Source: an uncultured Moheibacter sp.
Lineage (GTDB): Bacteria > Bacteroidota > Bacteroidia > Flavobacteriales > Weeksellaceae
DNA: 11,047 nt
Direction of reading: 5' to 3'
Assembly (NCBI GenBank): GCA_937875605.1
Contig: CALLXZ010000352.1
Coordinates: forward strand, 1 to 11,047
The translations under genes and the position numbers were made by a program. The notes beneath the pieces were generated by a model, which did no database searches, was not told the DNA's origin, and saw only the letters and a list, made by a program, of their open reading frames with translations. The first letter of the stretch is position 1, and every line of letters starts with the position of its first letter. Shown in pieces: positions 1 through 6,273 of the stretch.

Positions 1-2
1 AA

Positions 3-395
3 GCGTTTGTGAAAGTTTTCAAAAATATTGATTCTTATACATCACAAGGAAGTTTCGAAGGATGGATTCGAAGAATTATGGTAAACGAATGTCTGGATTT
101 CATCAAATTGAACAAAAGCATGGTGTATCTGGATGATGTGGAATTTAGTGAAGAACCAGAAGATTGGGATGAAGACATTTCCGAAATCAATGTTCAGGAT
201 TTACTGGACCGGCTGACGGAAAGTTATCGAATGGTTTTTAACTTGTTTGTACTGGAAGATCATTCCCATAAAGAAATCGCAGAAATGCTTTCCATCAGCG
301 AAGTTTCTTCCAAAACGCAATTACTGAGAGCAAAAAATAAATTAAGAGAAATGATTCTCGAACAAAAAAACATGACAAATGAACAATCCAAATAA
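3..395 (+). CDS. ECF-type RNA polymerase sigma factor, C-terminal part (5' end outside window)
   Basis: This is the C-terminal part of a sigma-70 family factor of the extracytoplasmic function type, which would direct RNA polymerase to a small set of promoters. The first residues read Ala-Phe-Val-Lys-Val-Phe-Lys and run into the conserved end of region 2 (Gly-Ser-Phe-Glu-Gly-Trp-Ile-Arg-Arg-Ile, then Asn-Glu-Cys-Leu-Asp). An acidic linker follows. Region 4 comes next, with a helix-turn-helix around His-Lys-Glu-Ile-Ala-Glu-Met-Leu-Ser-Ile-Ser and the typical Leu-Leu-Arg-Ala-Lys-Asn-Lys-Leu end. The GTG at 9 lies inside this conserved block, so it is not the real start; the frame is open to the left edge. 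The stop overlaps the next gene by 17 bp, which suggests translational coupling to a putative anti-sigma partner. The family call is secure; the regulon is unknown. Confidence 0.9.
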   Translation, partial: AFVKVFKNIDSYTSQGSFEGWIRRIMVNECLDFIKLNKSMVYLDDVEFSEEPEDWDEDISEINVQDLLDRLTESYRMVFNLFVLEDHSHKEIAEMLSISEVSSKTQLLRAKNKLREMILEQKNMTNEQSK

Positions 396-1062
396 CCTAA
401 AAAAGCAAATCCAATCGCAGTTGGAGAATCGGGAAATTCCCGTTTCGGAAAATGCTTGGGAACGTCTTTCCCAAATGATGGAGGAAAAACCGGAAGTTTT
501 GTCTGAAAAGCCGAAATCTAAATTTTTGCGAAATCTTCGAATTCCGCTTTCGATTGCAGCTTCTGTTGCGATTTTAATCGGGATTTATTTTGGAAAAGAT
601 TTCTTTCAATCGGAGACTCCCAGCCAAGATGCAATGGTTTCAATTGAAAAGCCGGAAATTCAAAATGAAAAGGAAACCGATGAAATGCCATCTTCTGAAA
701 CAGGATTTGTTCAAATAAATAATGCAGCTGGAAATGAAATAGAAGAAATTTCTACCCCTTCAAAAATAAATGCCGAACAGAAAACGAAATCGGAAATGGT
801 TTCCAATTCGTCTCTGGAAATTCACGCGAAAGAAATTGAAATTAGTTCACCTATAAAAGAAAAATCAAATGGAAACCATGATCTGCAAAAGGAAATGGAA
901 ACGAAATCGGTCATAGCGCTAAACACGGATTCGATTCCAAAAACCAAACAAAAACAGAATTATGTAGATCCTGAAATGCTTTTGTATTCGATCGAAAACA
1001 ATCAGGCGGTTCAGGAGAAAAATTCCGGTTCGCGAATGGTGATCATTGATTTTAATAAATAA
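379..1062 (+). CDS. Single-pass membrane protein, putative anti-sigma factor
   Basis: The 227-residue product has a cytoplasmic N-terminus of about 53 residues containing Ser-Glu-Asn-Ala-Trp-Glu-Arg-Leu, a type of segment I associate with membrane proteins encoded next to ECF sigma factors in Bacteroidota. One hydrophobic segment follows at about residues 55-72 (Ile-Pro-Leu-Ser-Ile-Ala-Ala-Ser-Val-Ala-Ile-Leu-Ile-Gly). The rest is a long polar tail rich in Glu, Lys and Ser with no recognisable fold, probably periplasmic. The start at 379 lies inside the sigma gene (17-bp overlap), so both are made from one message. The anti-sigma role is inferred from topology and position. No zinc-binding HxxxCxxC motif is visible, so it is not a classical ZAS-type anti-sigma protein. 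Confidence 0.7.
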   Translation: MNNPNNLKKQIQSQLENREIPVSENAWERLSQMMEEKPEVLSEKPKSKFLRNLRIPLSIAASVAILIGIYFGKDFFQSETPSQDAMVSIEKPEIQNEKETDEMPSSETGFVQINNAAGNEIEEISTPSKINAEQKTKSEMVSNSSLEIHAKEIEISSPIKEKSNGNHDLQKEMETKSVIALNTDSIPKTKQKQNYVDPEMLLYSIENNQAVQEKNSGSRMVIIDFNK

Positions 1063-1124
1063 TCCTTTGTGAAATGCAGGATTAGAGCATTAACCCATTA
1101 TTAATTTAAAAACTATTTAGTAAG

Positions 1125-2177
1125 ATGAAAAAATATATCGTCTCAGGAATGTTGTGTCTCATCGCAATGAGTTCCTATGCACAAAAAATCAAATTGGATT
1201 TTAATGATAACTCGTCTGTGGACGAGCGAGTGAGTCCGATGGTCCGGGAGAAAGTCGAGCAATACGCAATCGAAATCCGGGAAATTGTGATTCAGGAAAA
1301 ATTGGCAATGGAAGCGGAAGTTTCCAAAGTAGATACGGATTTAAACAGCGGAATTATTTCCGATTCGCTTGCCGGAAATTTAAAAGCAGACATTGCGCTT
1401 CGTTTTTCGGAACGAATTAATTCGGGAATTGAAAACCTGAAATTTGACTTGGATGAAGTCATCAAACAACAAGTTCAATATTCCATTATGAATACCGATG
1501 TGGATCAATTGAAAAAAGACCAGGAAAGCAAAACGGAAGAATGGCATTATAAGCCTATGAACGAAATGTCCGGTTATCTTTCCTATGGGATGATCGTTTT
1601 GCCGGACGGCGATAACCAGAAGCTGAATGATCATTTGGCTTATTCCAGCGGAATTGATTTCGGACTTTTGTACCATCGACAACTGAGCAAAACCAGTCCG
1701 TTTGTGTTCATTACGGGCGCTTATTTATCTTGGAGAACGATGCGTTTTGATGATAATTATTTTGTAACGAGAGATAATGACGGCGTGGTGGATTTAATGC
1801 AATATGGACAAAATCTGGAAAAAAGTAAATTGCGTGCTACGTACATCATGATCCCAATCGGTATGAAATACAATATTTCCGGACTGAAAACCAAAAATGG
1901 TGAAACCTATCGAGATGTAGACAAAGGAATTTCGCTTACCGCCAATGTTTACGGAGGCTTTCGAATTTCAACCAATCATATCGTAGAAGGAGTAGATGTG
2001 GACTATCGCGACAAAAAAACGAATTATGAACTGAATAATTTCGCATACGGCGGACAGTTGACGTTAAGCATTTTCAACTGGAACTTTTTTGTCCGGCAAG
2101 AATTTAGTCCGTATTTCAATAAAGGAACTTTTGATGATCGTCAGATGTTGCAGTTTGGGCTAAATCTCGGATTCTAA
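1125..2177 (+). CDS. Outer-membrane beta-barrel protein with charged N-terminal helical region
   Basis: The 350-residue product starts with a clear signal peptide (Met-Lys-Lys-Tyr..., cleavage probably after Ala19 in Ser-Tyr-Ala-Gln). Residues about 30-135 are highly charged, lack aromatic strand patterns and look helical or coiled. From about residue 147 the sequence alternates polar and aromatic residues as in a porin-like barrel (Gly-Tyr-Leu-Ser-Tyr-Gly; Phe-Gly-Leu-Leu-Tyr-His). It ends in Leu-Gln-Phe-Gly-Leu-Asn-Leu-Gly-Phe, a typical C-terminal outer-membrane beta-signal with a final Phe. It lies 62 bp after the putative anti-sigma gene and before a strong terminator, so it is probably the last gene of that operon and may be a target of the sigma factor. 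Its transported or bound substrate cannot be told from sequence. Confidence 0.75.
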   Translation: MKKYIVSGMLCLIAMSSYAQKIKLDFNDNSSVDERVSPMVREKVEQYAIEIREIVIQEKLAMEAEVSKVDTDLNSGIISDSLAGNLKADIALRFSERINSGIENLKFDLDEVIKQQVQYSIMNTDVDQLKKDQESKTEEWHYKPMNEMSGYLSYGMIVLPDGDNQKLNDHLAYSSGIDFGLLYHRQLSKTSPFVFITGAYLSWRTMRFDDNYFVTRDNDGVVDLMQYGQNLEKSKLRATYIMIPIGMKYNISGLKTKNGETYRDVDKGISLTANVYGGFRISTNHIVEGVDVDYRDKKTNYELNNFAYGGQLTLSIFNWNFFVRQEFSPYFNKGTFDDRQMLQFGLNLGF

Positions 2178-2211
2178 AATTCAGATTAAACTATTATAAT
2201 ATTATCAAACC

Positions 2212-2247
2212 AAACCTCCAAGGCTTTCAAAACCTTGGAGGTTTTTT
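2212..2247 (+). terminator. Rho-independent terminator after the sigma/OMP operon
   Basis: A perfect 12-bp stem (AAACCTCCAAGG paired with CCTTGGAGGTTT) encloses a 9-base loop and is followed by T residues to 2247. It sits 34 bp after the outer-membrane protein stop. The minus-strand gene ending at 2262 also points into it, but the T-tract in that direction is weak, so it mainly serves the plus strand. Confidence 0.85.
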
Positions 2248-2261
2248 ACTTCAGTCAAAAA

Positions 2262-3512
2262 TTATTTCTTAATGATTTTCTTCGACTGGTATCCTAAATC
2301 ATAGTGGAATTGTAGGTAATAAACACCCGATTTTTGCGGAAAATCAAATTGATAGGATTTTTTTCCTTTTGAATCAATTGTTTCGCGAAGCAATTGATTA
2401 ATCAATCTTCCACTTTCATCAAATAGGGTAATAACCATGTGGTCAGAACGTTGAAAGTCAACCGAAATTTTCAGAACATCTTGAACAGGATTAGGCGCTA
2501 CCGTGATTTCCATATCTTTTGGACGTGGTGTCCATTCGTTTGTAGAAAGATTATCGGTATATTTATAAATGCTTCTTCCGGAACAATAAACCAAATTCTC
2601 ATCGAAAACCTGAAAACGATTTAGACTCCAGCCAAAACCCGTATCATCCCACGTATCACCACCGTCAAAAGTTTCCAGAAATCCGCTGTTATGTCCGCCC
2701 ATCCAGCCATGATTTTCGGAAATAAAGCCAACTCCTTGGATAAACGGATCCCAAACGTCTTTTGAAACCCAAGAAGCACCAGCGTCATTTGATTTTAATA
2801 ATTTTCCGGGCAATGGATCAAACGCATTTACAGCGGCAAACATAAAATTGGAATCGGAAAATAGAATTTGAAGTTTCCAGACTTGTTCGCCCGGAACGCC
2901 TGTATTATAAATTTCCGTCCAAGTTTCTCCACCATCAGTCGTTTTGAGAATGACGCCGCCTTCATTGTTTCCTCCTGCTGCATAACCGGTTAATTCATCC
3001 GAAAATAAAACTTCGACTAAAGAAGTAGCGTATAAGCTCATGTCTATAAATTCCCAATTTTCTCCGCTATCAGTTGATTTAATTATATAAGCCGGCTCAA
3101 AATAAGCGCCACAGCCATAAACCGTGGATTCACCCACCGCATCCCAACCGCAGATTGCTTGTACACCCGGAATAGAAACTATGTCCCAAGTTTCCCCACC
3201 ATCAGCTGTTTTATAAAATTTAGGATTCAGTGATCCTAAAAACCCAATGTTTTCATCGAGAAATTCGATATTCCGAAAATAATCACTATCCGTCGTAAGC
3301 TGGCGATTCCAAGTTTGTCCGCCGTCGGTCGTTTTATAGACACTTGCTCCGGCGCCGTCAGCCGCCCATCCTAAATTTTCATCCAGAAAGAAAACATCAT
3401 CGTATCGAGAAGGCGATTCCGGGATGGAAAGCTGTGTCCAGCTTTGGGCATTTGAAAATGAGAACGTTAAGACAAAAGATGCAATAGTTAAATAGTAGAT
3501 ATAAATTTTCAT
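2262..3512 (-). CDS. Secreted Ycf48-like beta-propeller protein with type IX secretion sorting domain
   Basis: The 416-residue product starts with a signal peptide (Met-Lys-Ile-Tyr..., cleavage near Ala22 in Ser-Asn-Ala-Gln). Residues about 24-320 hold six clear copies of an Asp-box-like motif, Lys-(Ser/Thr)-x-Asp-x-Gly-x-x-Trp, near residues 60, 101, 145, 190, 240 and 280, as in the Ycf48/BNR family of beta-propellers. A degenerate seventh is near 317. Residues about 333-416 match a type A sorting domain: Val-Ala-Pro-Asn-Pro near the start, Gly-Val-Tyr-Tyr-Leu-Gln near the end, and a basic Lys-Lys-Ile-Ile-Lys-Lys tail. It should leave the cell through the type IX system and be attached to or released from the surface. 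I chose the ATG at 3512 because the longer frame begins with TTG and would put seven residues before the signal peptide. Ligand unknown. Confidence 0.85.
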   Translation of the reverse strand: MKIYIYYLTIASFVLTFSFSNAQSWTQLSIPESPSRYDDVFFLDENLGWAADGAGASVYKTTDGGQTWNRQLTTDSDYFRNIEFLDENIGFLGSLNPKFYKTADGGETWDIVSIPGVQAICGWDAVGESTVYGCGAYFEPAYIIKSTDSGENWEFIDMSLYATSLVEVLFSDELTGYAAGGNNEGGVILKTTDGGETWTEIYNTGVPGEQVWKLQILFSDSNFMFAAVNAFDPLPGKLLKSNDAGASWVSKDVWDPFIQGVGFISENHGWMGGHNSGFLETFDGGDTWDDTGFGWSLNRFQVFDENLVYCSGRSIYKYTDNLSTNEWTPRPKDMEITVAPNPVQDVLKISVDFQRSDHMVITLFDESGRLINQLLRETIDSKGKKSYQFDFPQKSGVYYLQFHYDLGYQSKKIIKK

Positions 3513-3530
3513 TTGAATGAATTTAGTAGT

Positions 3531-3560
3531 CAAATTTAATTATTCCTTTGGATCAAAAAA
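3531..3560 (-). promoter_or_regulatory. Candidate promoter of the Ycf48-like gene
   Basis: On the minus strand a TAAATTTG at 3538-3531 matches the Bacteroidota -7 consensus TAnnTTTG exactly and lies 18 bp before the chosen ATG. A TTTTTTG at 3560-3554 could be the -33 element, but the 15-bp gap is shorter than the usual 19 or so. The upstream gene ends at 3564 with no terminator in between, so read-through is also possible. Confidence 0.4.
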
Positions 3561-3563
3561 TAA

Positions 3564-4049
3564 TTATTTCATCTTTCGCATCATTTCTTCCACGACCTCA
3601 AATGTAGCCGGACAAATTAAAGTGTTTTTGAGTGTTAAATGATTGATTTGGTAGAATTTCTTGCGGTCAGTATGCGGATATTCGCGACAGGCTTTCGGTC
3701 TGTGTTCATAGACTGAACAATAATTATCTGCACTTAAAAACGGACAAGGAACCGATTGCAAAACGTAATCATTGTCTTCATCAATCCGCAAATATTTATC
3801 AACGAACTGCGAAGGTTTTAACCGAAATAAACCTGATAACCGTTCAATGTCTTTTTGCGTGAAAAGAGGTCCTGTGGTTTTGCAGCAGTTGGCACAAGAA
3901 AGGCAGTCAATTCTTTCAAAAACTTCATCATGAATGTCCTGCATCTGTTTGTCTAAATCCTTCGGTGGTTTGTTTTTTATTTTGCCTAAGAATTTTTTGT
4001 GCTCAGGTTGGCGTTGTTTGGCTTTTTGGTTGTAGTCTGGTAAGTTCAA
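3564..4049 (-). CDS. YkgJ-family cysteine-cluster protein (CxxCxxCC)
   Basis: The 161-residue protein carries the YkgJ family signature: Cys49-x2-Cys52-x2-Cys55-Cys56, then Cys102-Pro-Phe, Cys111-Ser-Val-Tyr, Arg-Pro-x-Ala-Cys121-Arg-x-Tyr-Pro and Cys146-Pro-Ala. The eight cysteines are thought to bind zinc or an iron-sulphur cluster; the family has no firmly established function. The N-terminal 45 residues are basic and probably helical; there is no signal peptide, so it is cytoplasmic. The start is TTG at 4049, 11 bp after the HMG-CoA reductase stop. No ATG lies in frame before residue 37, and the residues between look like normal coding sequence, so a TTG start coupled to the upstream gene is the best reading. 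Confidence 0.85.
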   Translation of the reverse strand: MNLPDYNQKAKQRQPEHKKFLGKIKNKPPKDLDKQMQDIHDEVFERIDCLSCANCCKTTGPLFTQKDIERLSGLFRLKPSQFVDKYLRIDEDNDYVLQSVPCPFLSADNYCSVYEHRPKACREYPHTDRKKFYQINHLTLKNTLICPATFEVVEEMMRKMK

Positions 4050-4060
4050 TTCTCTAAGAA

Positions 4061-5413
4061 TTAATCTTTTTTCAACTCCTCGACCGTTTTAACGCCTCGT
4101 ATTTTACAAAACTCAGCAACCACGCCATGATGTGAAACGGTTTTATCTTTGAAATAATTCACAAAATAATTTCGTTCCTCTTCGGTTGCTTCGAGTTGAT
4201 TTAATATATTCATCAGGTGCATTTTCATGTGTCCCTGCTGAATTCCGGTTGTAACCAACGAACGAAGGGCGGCAAAGTTTTGCGCCAATCCTGCAACTGC
4301 TACAATTCCCATTAAACGTTCGGCATTTGGGCAACCCAAAACCTGCAATGCTAGTTTTACAAGCGGGTGCAAAGAAGTCAATCCGCCAACTGTTCCCAAC
4401 GAAATCGGCAAATCCAGCCAAAAACGGAAAACACCATCTTTCACTTCGCAATGCGTCAGGCTGCTGTATTTCCCGTTTCGGGAAGCATAAGCATGAGCAC
4501 AAGCTTCTACAGCACGGAAGTCATTTCCTGTTGCAATAACCACAGCATCCACGCCGTTCATAATGCCCTTGTTATGGGTAGCAGCACGATACGGTTCCAC
4601 TTCCGCAATCCTTACGGCTCGGGTAAATTTTTCAATGAATTCTTCCGAACTTACATTTCCTTCCGCCAAATCTTTAACTGGACAACTTACTTCGGCTCGA
4701 ACGATGCAATCCGGCGTATAATTCGACAAAATACACATCACAATCTGCAAAGAATCTTTTTCTTCAGAAGTAAAAATCTCACTTTCATACACTTCTCTCT
4801 TCAGAGTTTGTGCAAATTGTTCCAAACAAGAATTTATAAAGTTGGCACCCATGGAATCTACTGTATCAAATTCCGCATGGATTTGAAAATAATTGGTGAT
4901 ATCTTCAGTTTTATCAACCAACTTCAAATTCAAAATTCCACCGCCACGTGTCTGCATATTTTTTGTAATAGCATCGGTATCGATAAATAATTTCGCCAAA
5001 ACAGTTTCGATAAAAAAGCGTTCCAACTTGTCTTTATCTCCTTGAAACATGAAATGGACGTGTCCTAATTTTACTTTAGAAAGAATTTGAGTTTTAAATC
5101 CACCACGGTCTATCCAAAATTTAGCAGCCTTTGAAGCCGCAGCCACTACGGAGCTTTCTTCGATTGCCATGGGAATACAATGCATCTCACCATCAATTAA
5201 AAAGTTGGGAGCAAATCCAAATGGCATATAATAATTGGAAAGCGTATTTTCCGAGAATTCATCATGAAGACGCTGAATTTCGGAATCTTCATTCCAATAT
5301 TGTTTCAACGTTTGAATTGCCTTTTCAGAACCTCCCAAATATTCGTTTACCAACCATTCAATTTTCCCTTCTTTTGACATTTTGGAAAAACCTTCAACGG
5401 GTGTGTGCGTCAT
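4061..5413 (-). CDS. mvaA: Hydroxymethylglutaryl-CoA reductase, class II
   Basis: This 450-residue enzyme interconverts HMG-CoA and mevalonate, in Flavobacteriaceae probably for isoprenoid synthesis by the mevalonate route rather than for mevalonate breakdown. Expected catalytic residues are present at spacings matching the Pseudomonas mevalonii enzyme: Glu85 or Glu86 in Ile-Glu-Glu-Ser-Ser-Val-Val-Ala-Ala-Ala-Ser, Lys282 in His-Asn-Lys-Gly-Ile, Asp298 in Ala-Thr-Gly-Asn-Asp, and His395 in Gln-Gln-Gly-His-Met-Lys-Met-His. The first motif has Ser where I recall Pro in relatives. The length fits class II and there are no membrane segments. I prefer the ATG at 5413 (Met-Thr-His-Thr-Pro) because the longer frame begins with TTG at 5431, which falls inside the -7 promoter element. 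It is the first gene of a likely operon with the YkgJ protein. Cofactor preference cannot be judged from sequence. Confidence 0.92.
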   Translation of the reverse strand: MTHTPVEGFSKMSKEGKIEWLVNEYLGGSEKAIQTLKQYWNEDSEIQRLHDEFSENTLSNYYMPFGFAPNFLIDGEMHCIPMAIEESSVVAAASKAAKFWIDRGGFKTQILSKVKLGHVHFMFQGDKDKLERFFIETVLAKLFIDTDAITKNMQTRGGGILNLKLVDKTEDITNYFQIHAEFDTVDSMGANFINSCLEQFAQTLKREVYESEIFTSEEKDSLQIVMCILSNYTPDCIVRAEVSCPVKDLAEGNVSSEEFIEKFTRAVRIAEVEPYRAATHNKGIMNGVDAVVIATGNDFRAVEACAHAYASRNGKYSSLTHCEVKDGVFRFWLDLPISLGTVGGLTSLHPLVKLALQVLGCPNAERLMGIVAVAGLAQNFAALRSLVTTGIQQGHMKMHLMNILNQLEATEEERNYFVNYFKDKTVSHHGVVAEFCKIRGVKTVEELKKD

Positions 5414-5428
5414 GTTCTTGAATTTTGA

Positions 5429-5436
5429 CAAATGTA
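5429..5436 (-). promoter_or_regulatory. mvaA: -7 promoter element of the HMG-CoA reductase gene
   Basis: On the minus strand this reads TACATTTG, an exact TAnnTTTG match, 15 bp before the ATG at 5413. No good TTG-type -33 element lies at the normal distance; that position is occupied by the 11-bp tandem repeat at 5443-5475. This is the pattern expected of a promoter that depends on an activator, but that is inference. Confidence 0.5.
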
Positions 5437-5442
5437 GTTAAT

Positions 5443-5475
5443 ACGGATTGGAAACGGCTTAGAAACCGTATAATT
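5443..5475 (-). repeat. 11-bp tandem direct repeat upstream of HMG-CoA reductase
   Basis: On the plus strand, ACGGATTGGAA (5443-5453) is followed directly by ACGGCTTAGAA (5454-5464), with 9 of 11 bases the same. A third, decayed unit starting ACCG follows at 5465. The period is close to one helical turn. ATACGG at 5441-5446 and CCGTAT at 5466-5471 also form an outer 6-bp inverted repeat. The array lies just upstream of the -7 element and could be a regulator-binding site. Confidence 0.4.
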
Positions 5476-5517
5476 TTATGTTAAAAGATAAATTTCTTTA
5501 AAAAAGCTCAACTTTTC

Positions 5518-5550
5518 TTTTGTATAATTCAGGAATTCTGATTTAATTTG
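5518..5550 (+). promoter_or_regulatory. Candidate promoter of tRNA-Gly
   Basis: TTTTG at 5518-5522 and TTAATTTG at 5543-5550 are 20 bp apart, and the tRNA begins 12 bp after the second box. This is close to the Bacteroidota TTTG-N19-TAnnTTTG arrangement, with one mismatch (T for A) in the -7 box. Confidence 0.4.
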
Positions 5551-5561
5551 TTGCTTCAAAT

Positions 5562-5634
5562 GCGGGAGTAGCTCAATTGGTAGAGCTTCAGCCTTCCAAG
5601 CTGAATGTTGCGGGTTCGAGTCCCGTCTCCCGCT
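5562..5634 (+). tRNA. tRNA-Gly, anticodon TCC
   Basis: A full cloverleaf can be drawn. The acceptor stem is GCGGGAG/CTCCCGC, the D stem GCTC/GAGC, the anticodon stem TCAGC/GCTGA with loop CTTCCAA (anticodon TCC at 5595-5597), and the T stem GCGGG/CCCGT with loop TTCGAGT. The discriminator base is T, as usual for glycine tRNAs. It reads GGA and, by wobble, other GGN codons. The 3' CCA is not encoded (T is followed by CCG), so it must be added after transcription. It stands alone, with its own likely promoter and terminator. Confidence 0.97.
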
Positions 5635-5639
5635 CCGGT

Positions 5640-5670
5640 AAAGTCTACAATTTTTTTTGTGGACTTTTTT
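5640..5670 (+). terminator. Terminator of tRNA-Gly
   Basis: AAAGTCTACA (5640-5649) pairs with TGTGGACTTT (5658-5667) through ten base pairs including one G-T, around an AT-only loop, and is followed by more T residues. It begins five bases after the mature tRNA end. Confidence 0.75.
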
Positions 5671-5699
5671 ATTTTAATTCATTCCCAATCTGAAAATAA

Positions 5700-5726
5700 A
5701 AAAAGCAAGTATTTTACTTGCTTTTT
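5700..5726. terminator. Second hairpin, likely bidirectional terminator
   Basis: AAAAAGCAAGTA (5700-5711) and TACTTGCTTTTT (5715-5726) form a perfect 12-bp stem with a 3-base loop. A-tract and T-tract flank the GC core on both sides, so it can work on either strand: as a back-up for the tRNA transcript or for the minus-strand gene that stops at 5870. A 13-base palindrome, ACTACTTAGTAGT, follows at 5727-5739. Confidence 0.6.
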
Positions 5727-5792
5727 ACTACTTAGTAGTTACCAACCTAAACTAATCTCTTCAAGATCTGAAGTATTTTAATTTCTTGTAAA

Positions 5793-5818
5793 TTTTGCTT
5801 TTAATCAGATAAGCAAAA
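5793..5818 (-). terminator. Hairpin downstream of the small secreted protein gene, possible terminator
   Basis: TTTTGCTT (5793-5800) and AAGCAAAA (5811-5818) form a perfect 8-bp stem with a 10-base loop, about 50 bp past the stop of the minus-strand gene. The T-tract on the minus strand is short, so it may be a weak terminator or an RNA 3'-end stabiliser. The rest of 5740-5869 is AT-rich; I see no gene in it. Confidence 0.35.
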
Positions 5819-5869
5819 GTGATTTTAAATAAATAATGTTATAATTAATTAAAAATGAATGAAATGATT

Positions 5870-6205
5870 CTATTGTTTGATAATTGGGGTTACTTGTACC
5901 TTGTCTGTTTCTGAAATGACTGAAACATAATACATTCCTTGTTCTAAGCCATTTACATTGACAGAAGTCTTACTTGTTCCCTGAACTTGAGAAGAACCTA
6001 CAAGGTTATAATTACTGTCATAAATTTCAAATGCAGAAATTTTCTCACCATCAGCGGATTTTTCCATTTCCAGCTGATTTGATGTGTTTAAGGAAACTTT
6101 TGGAGAAAATCCGCTGTTTCCATTTCCGATTCTGATGCCATTGTTTGATTGTGAAAACAATGCTGTTCCAAGTAAAAATAGGGTGATAATTAGTGCGTGT
6201 CTCAT
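5870..6205 (-). CDS. Small secreted protein with T9SS-like C-terminal beta domain
   Basis: The 111-residue product starts with a signal peptide (Met-Arg-His-Ala-Leu-Ile-Ile-Thr-Leu-Phe..., cleavage near residue 17-19). A Gly/Asn/Ser-rich segment follows (residues about 20-34). The C-terminal part, residues about 55-108, looks like a type A sorting domain or a related fold: Phe-Glu-Ile-Tyr-Asp-Ser-Asn-Tyr-Asn-Leu-Val-Gly, then Val-Asn-Gly-Leu-Glu-Gln-Gly-Met-Tyr-Tyr-Val-Ser-Val. It lacks the usual Pro-Asn-Pro opening and the basic last residues. The protein is little more than a signal peptide plus this domain, so it may be a stand-alone secreted beta-sandwich rather than a normal cargo. It is divergent from the histidine kinase gene, with 68 bp between them; a regulatory link is possible but not shown. 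Confidence 0.7.
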   Translation of the reverse strand: MRHALIITLFLLGTALFSQSNNGIRIGNGNSGFSPKVSLNTSNQLEMEKSADGEKISAFEIYDSNYNLVGSSQVQGTSKTSVNVNGLEQGMYYVSVISETDKVQVTPIIKQ

Positions 6206-6212
6206 AATGGTA

Positions 6213-6220
6213 CAAATTTA
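6213..6220 (-). promoter_or_regulatory. Candidate -7 element of the small secreted protein gene
   Basis: On the minus strand this reads TAAATTTG, an exact match to TAnnTTTG. It ends only seven bases before the ATG at 6205, so the message would have almost no leader. I see no TTG element at the expected distance upstream. Confidence 0.3.
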
Positions 6221-6243
6221 TTTACTCTTTCTGAATCAGAAGC

Positions 6244-6259
6244 TACCAAGATTTTGGTA
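6244..6259. promoter_or_regulatory. Palindrome in the divergent intergenic region, possible operator
   Basis: TACCAA (6244-6249) and TTGGTA (6254-6259) form a perfect inverted repeat with a 4-base centre, in the 68-bp space between the secreted protein gene and the histidine kinase gene. Its right half overlaps TATTTTTA (6258-6265), a near match to the -7 consensus in front of the kinase start at 6274. A bound regulator could thus affect the kinase promoter. No binding protein can be named. Confidence 0.35.
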
Positions 6260-6273
6260 TTTTTACCGATGCG

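Noticed and set aside
9..11. GTG as the start of the sigma factor
   Set aside because: The codons before it (Ala-Phe) are in frame and continue the conserved region 2 sequence, so the gene simply runs off the left edge.
1380..1682. A 100-codon minus-strand frame inside the outer-membrane protein gene
   Set aside because: It is antisense to a signal-peptide-bearing barrel protein and shows no domain of its own; the composition is what a reverse shadow would give.
3513..3533. TTG at 3533 as the start of the Ycf48-like gene
   Set aside because: It lies within the TAAATTTG promoter element and would place seven residues ahead of a well-formed signal peptide that begins at the ATG at 3512.
4367..4990. 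A 207-codon plus-strand open frame inside the HMG-CoA reductase gene
   Set aside because: It is antisense to a gene with all expected catalytic motifs, has no recognisable domain and no promoter; several shorter frames nearby are shadows of the same kind.
5414..5431. TTG at 5431 as the start of HMG-CoA reductase
   Set aside because: It overlaps the exact -7 promoter element; the ATG at 5413 gives the expected class II N-terminus.
5443..5475. The tandem 11-bp repeat as a CRISPR-like array
   Set aside because: Units are adjacent with no spacers and only two and a half copies exist; it is better read as a possible regulator site.
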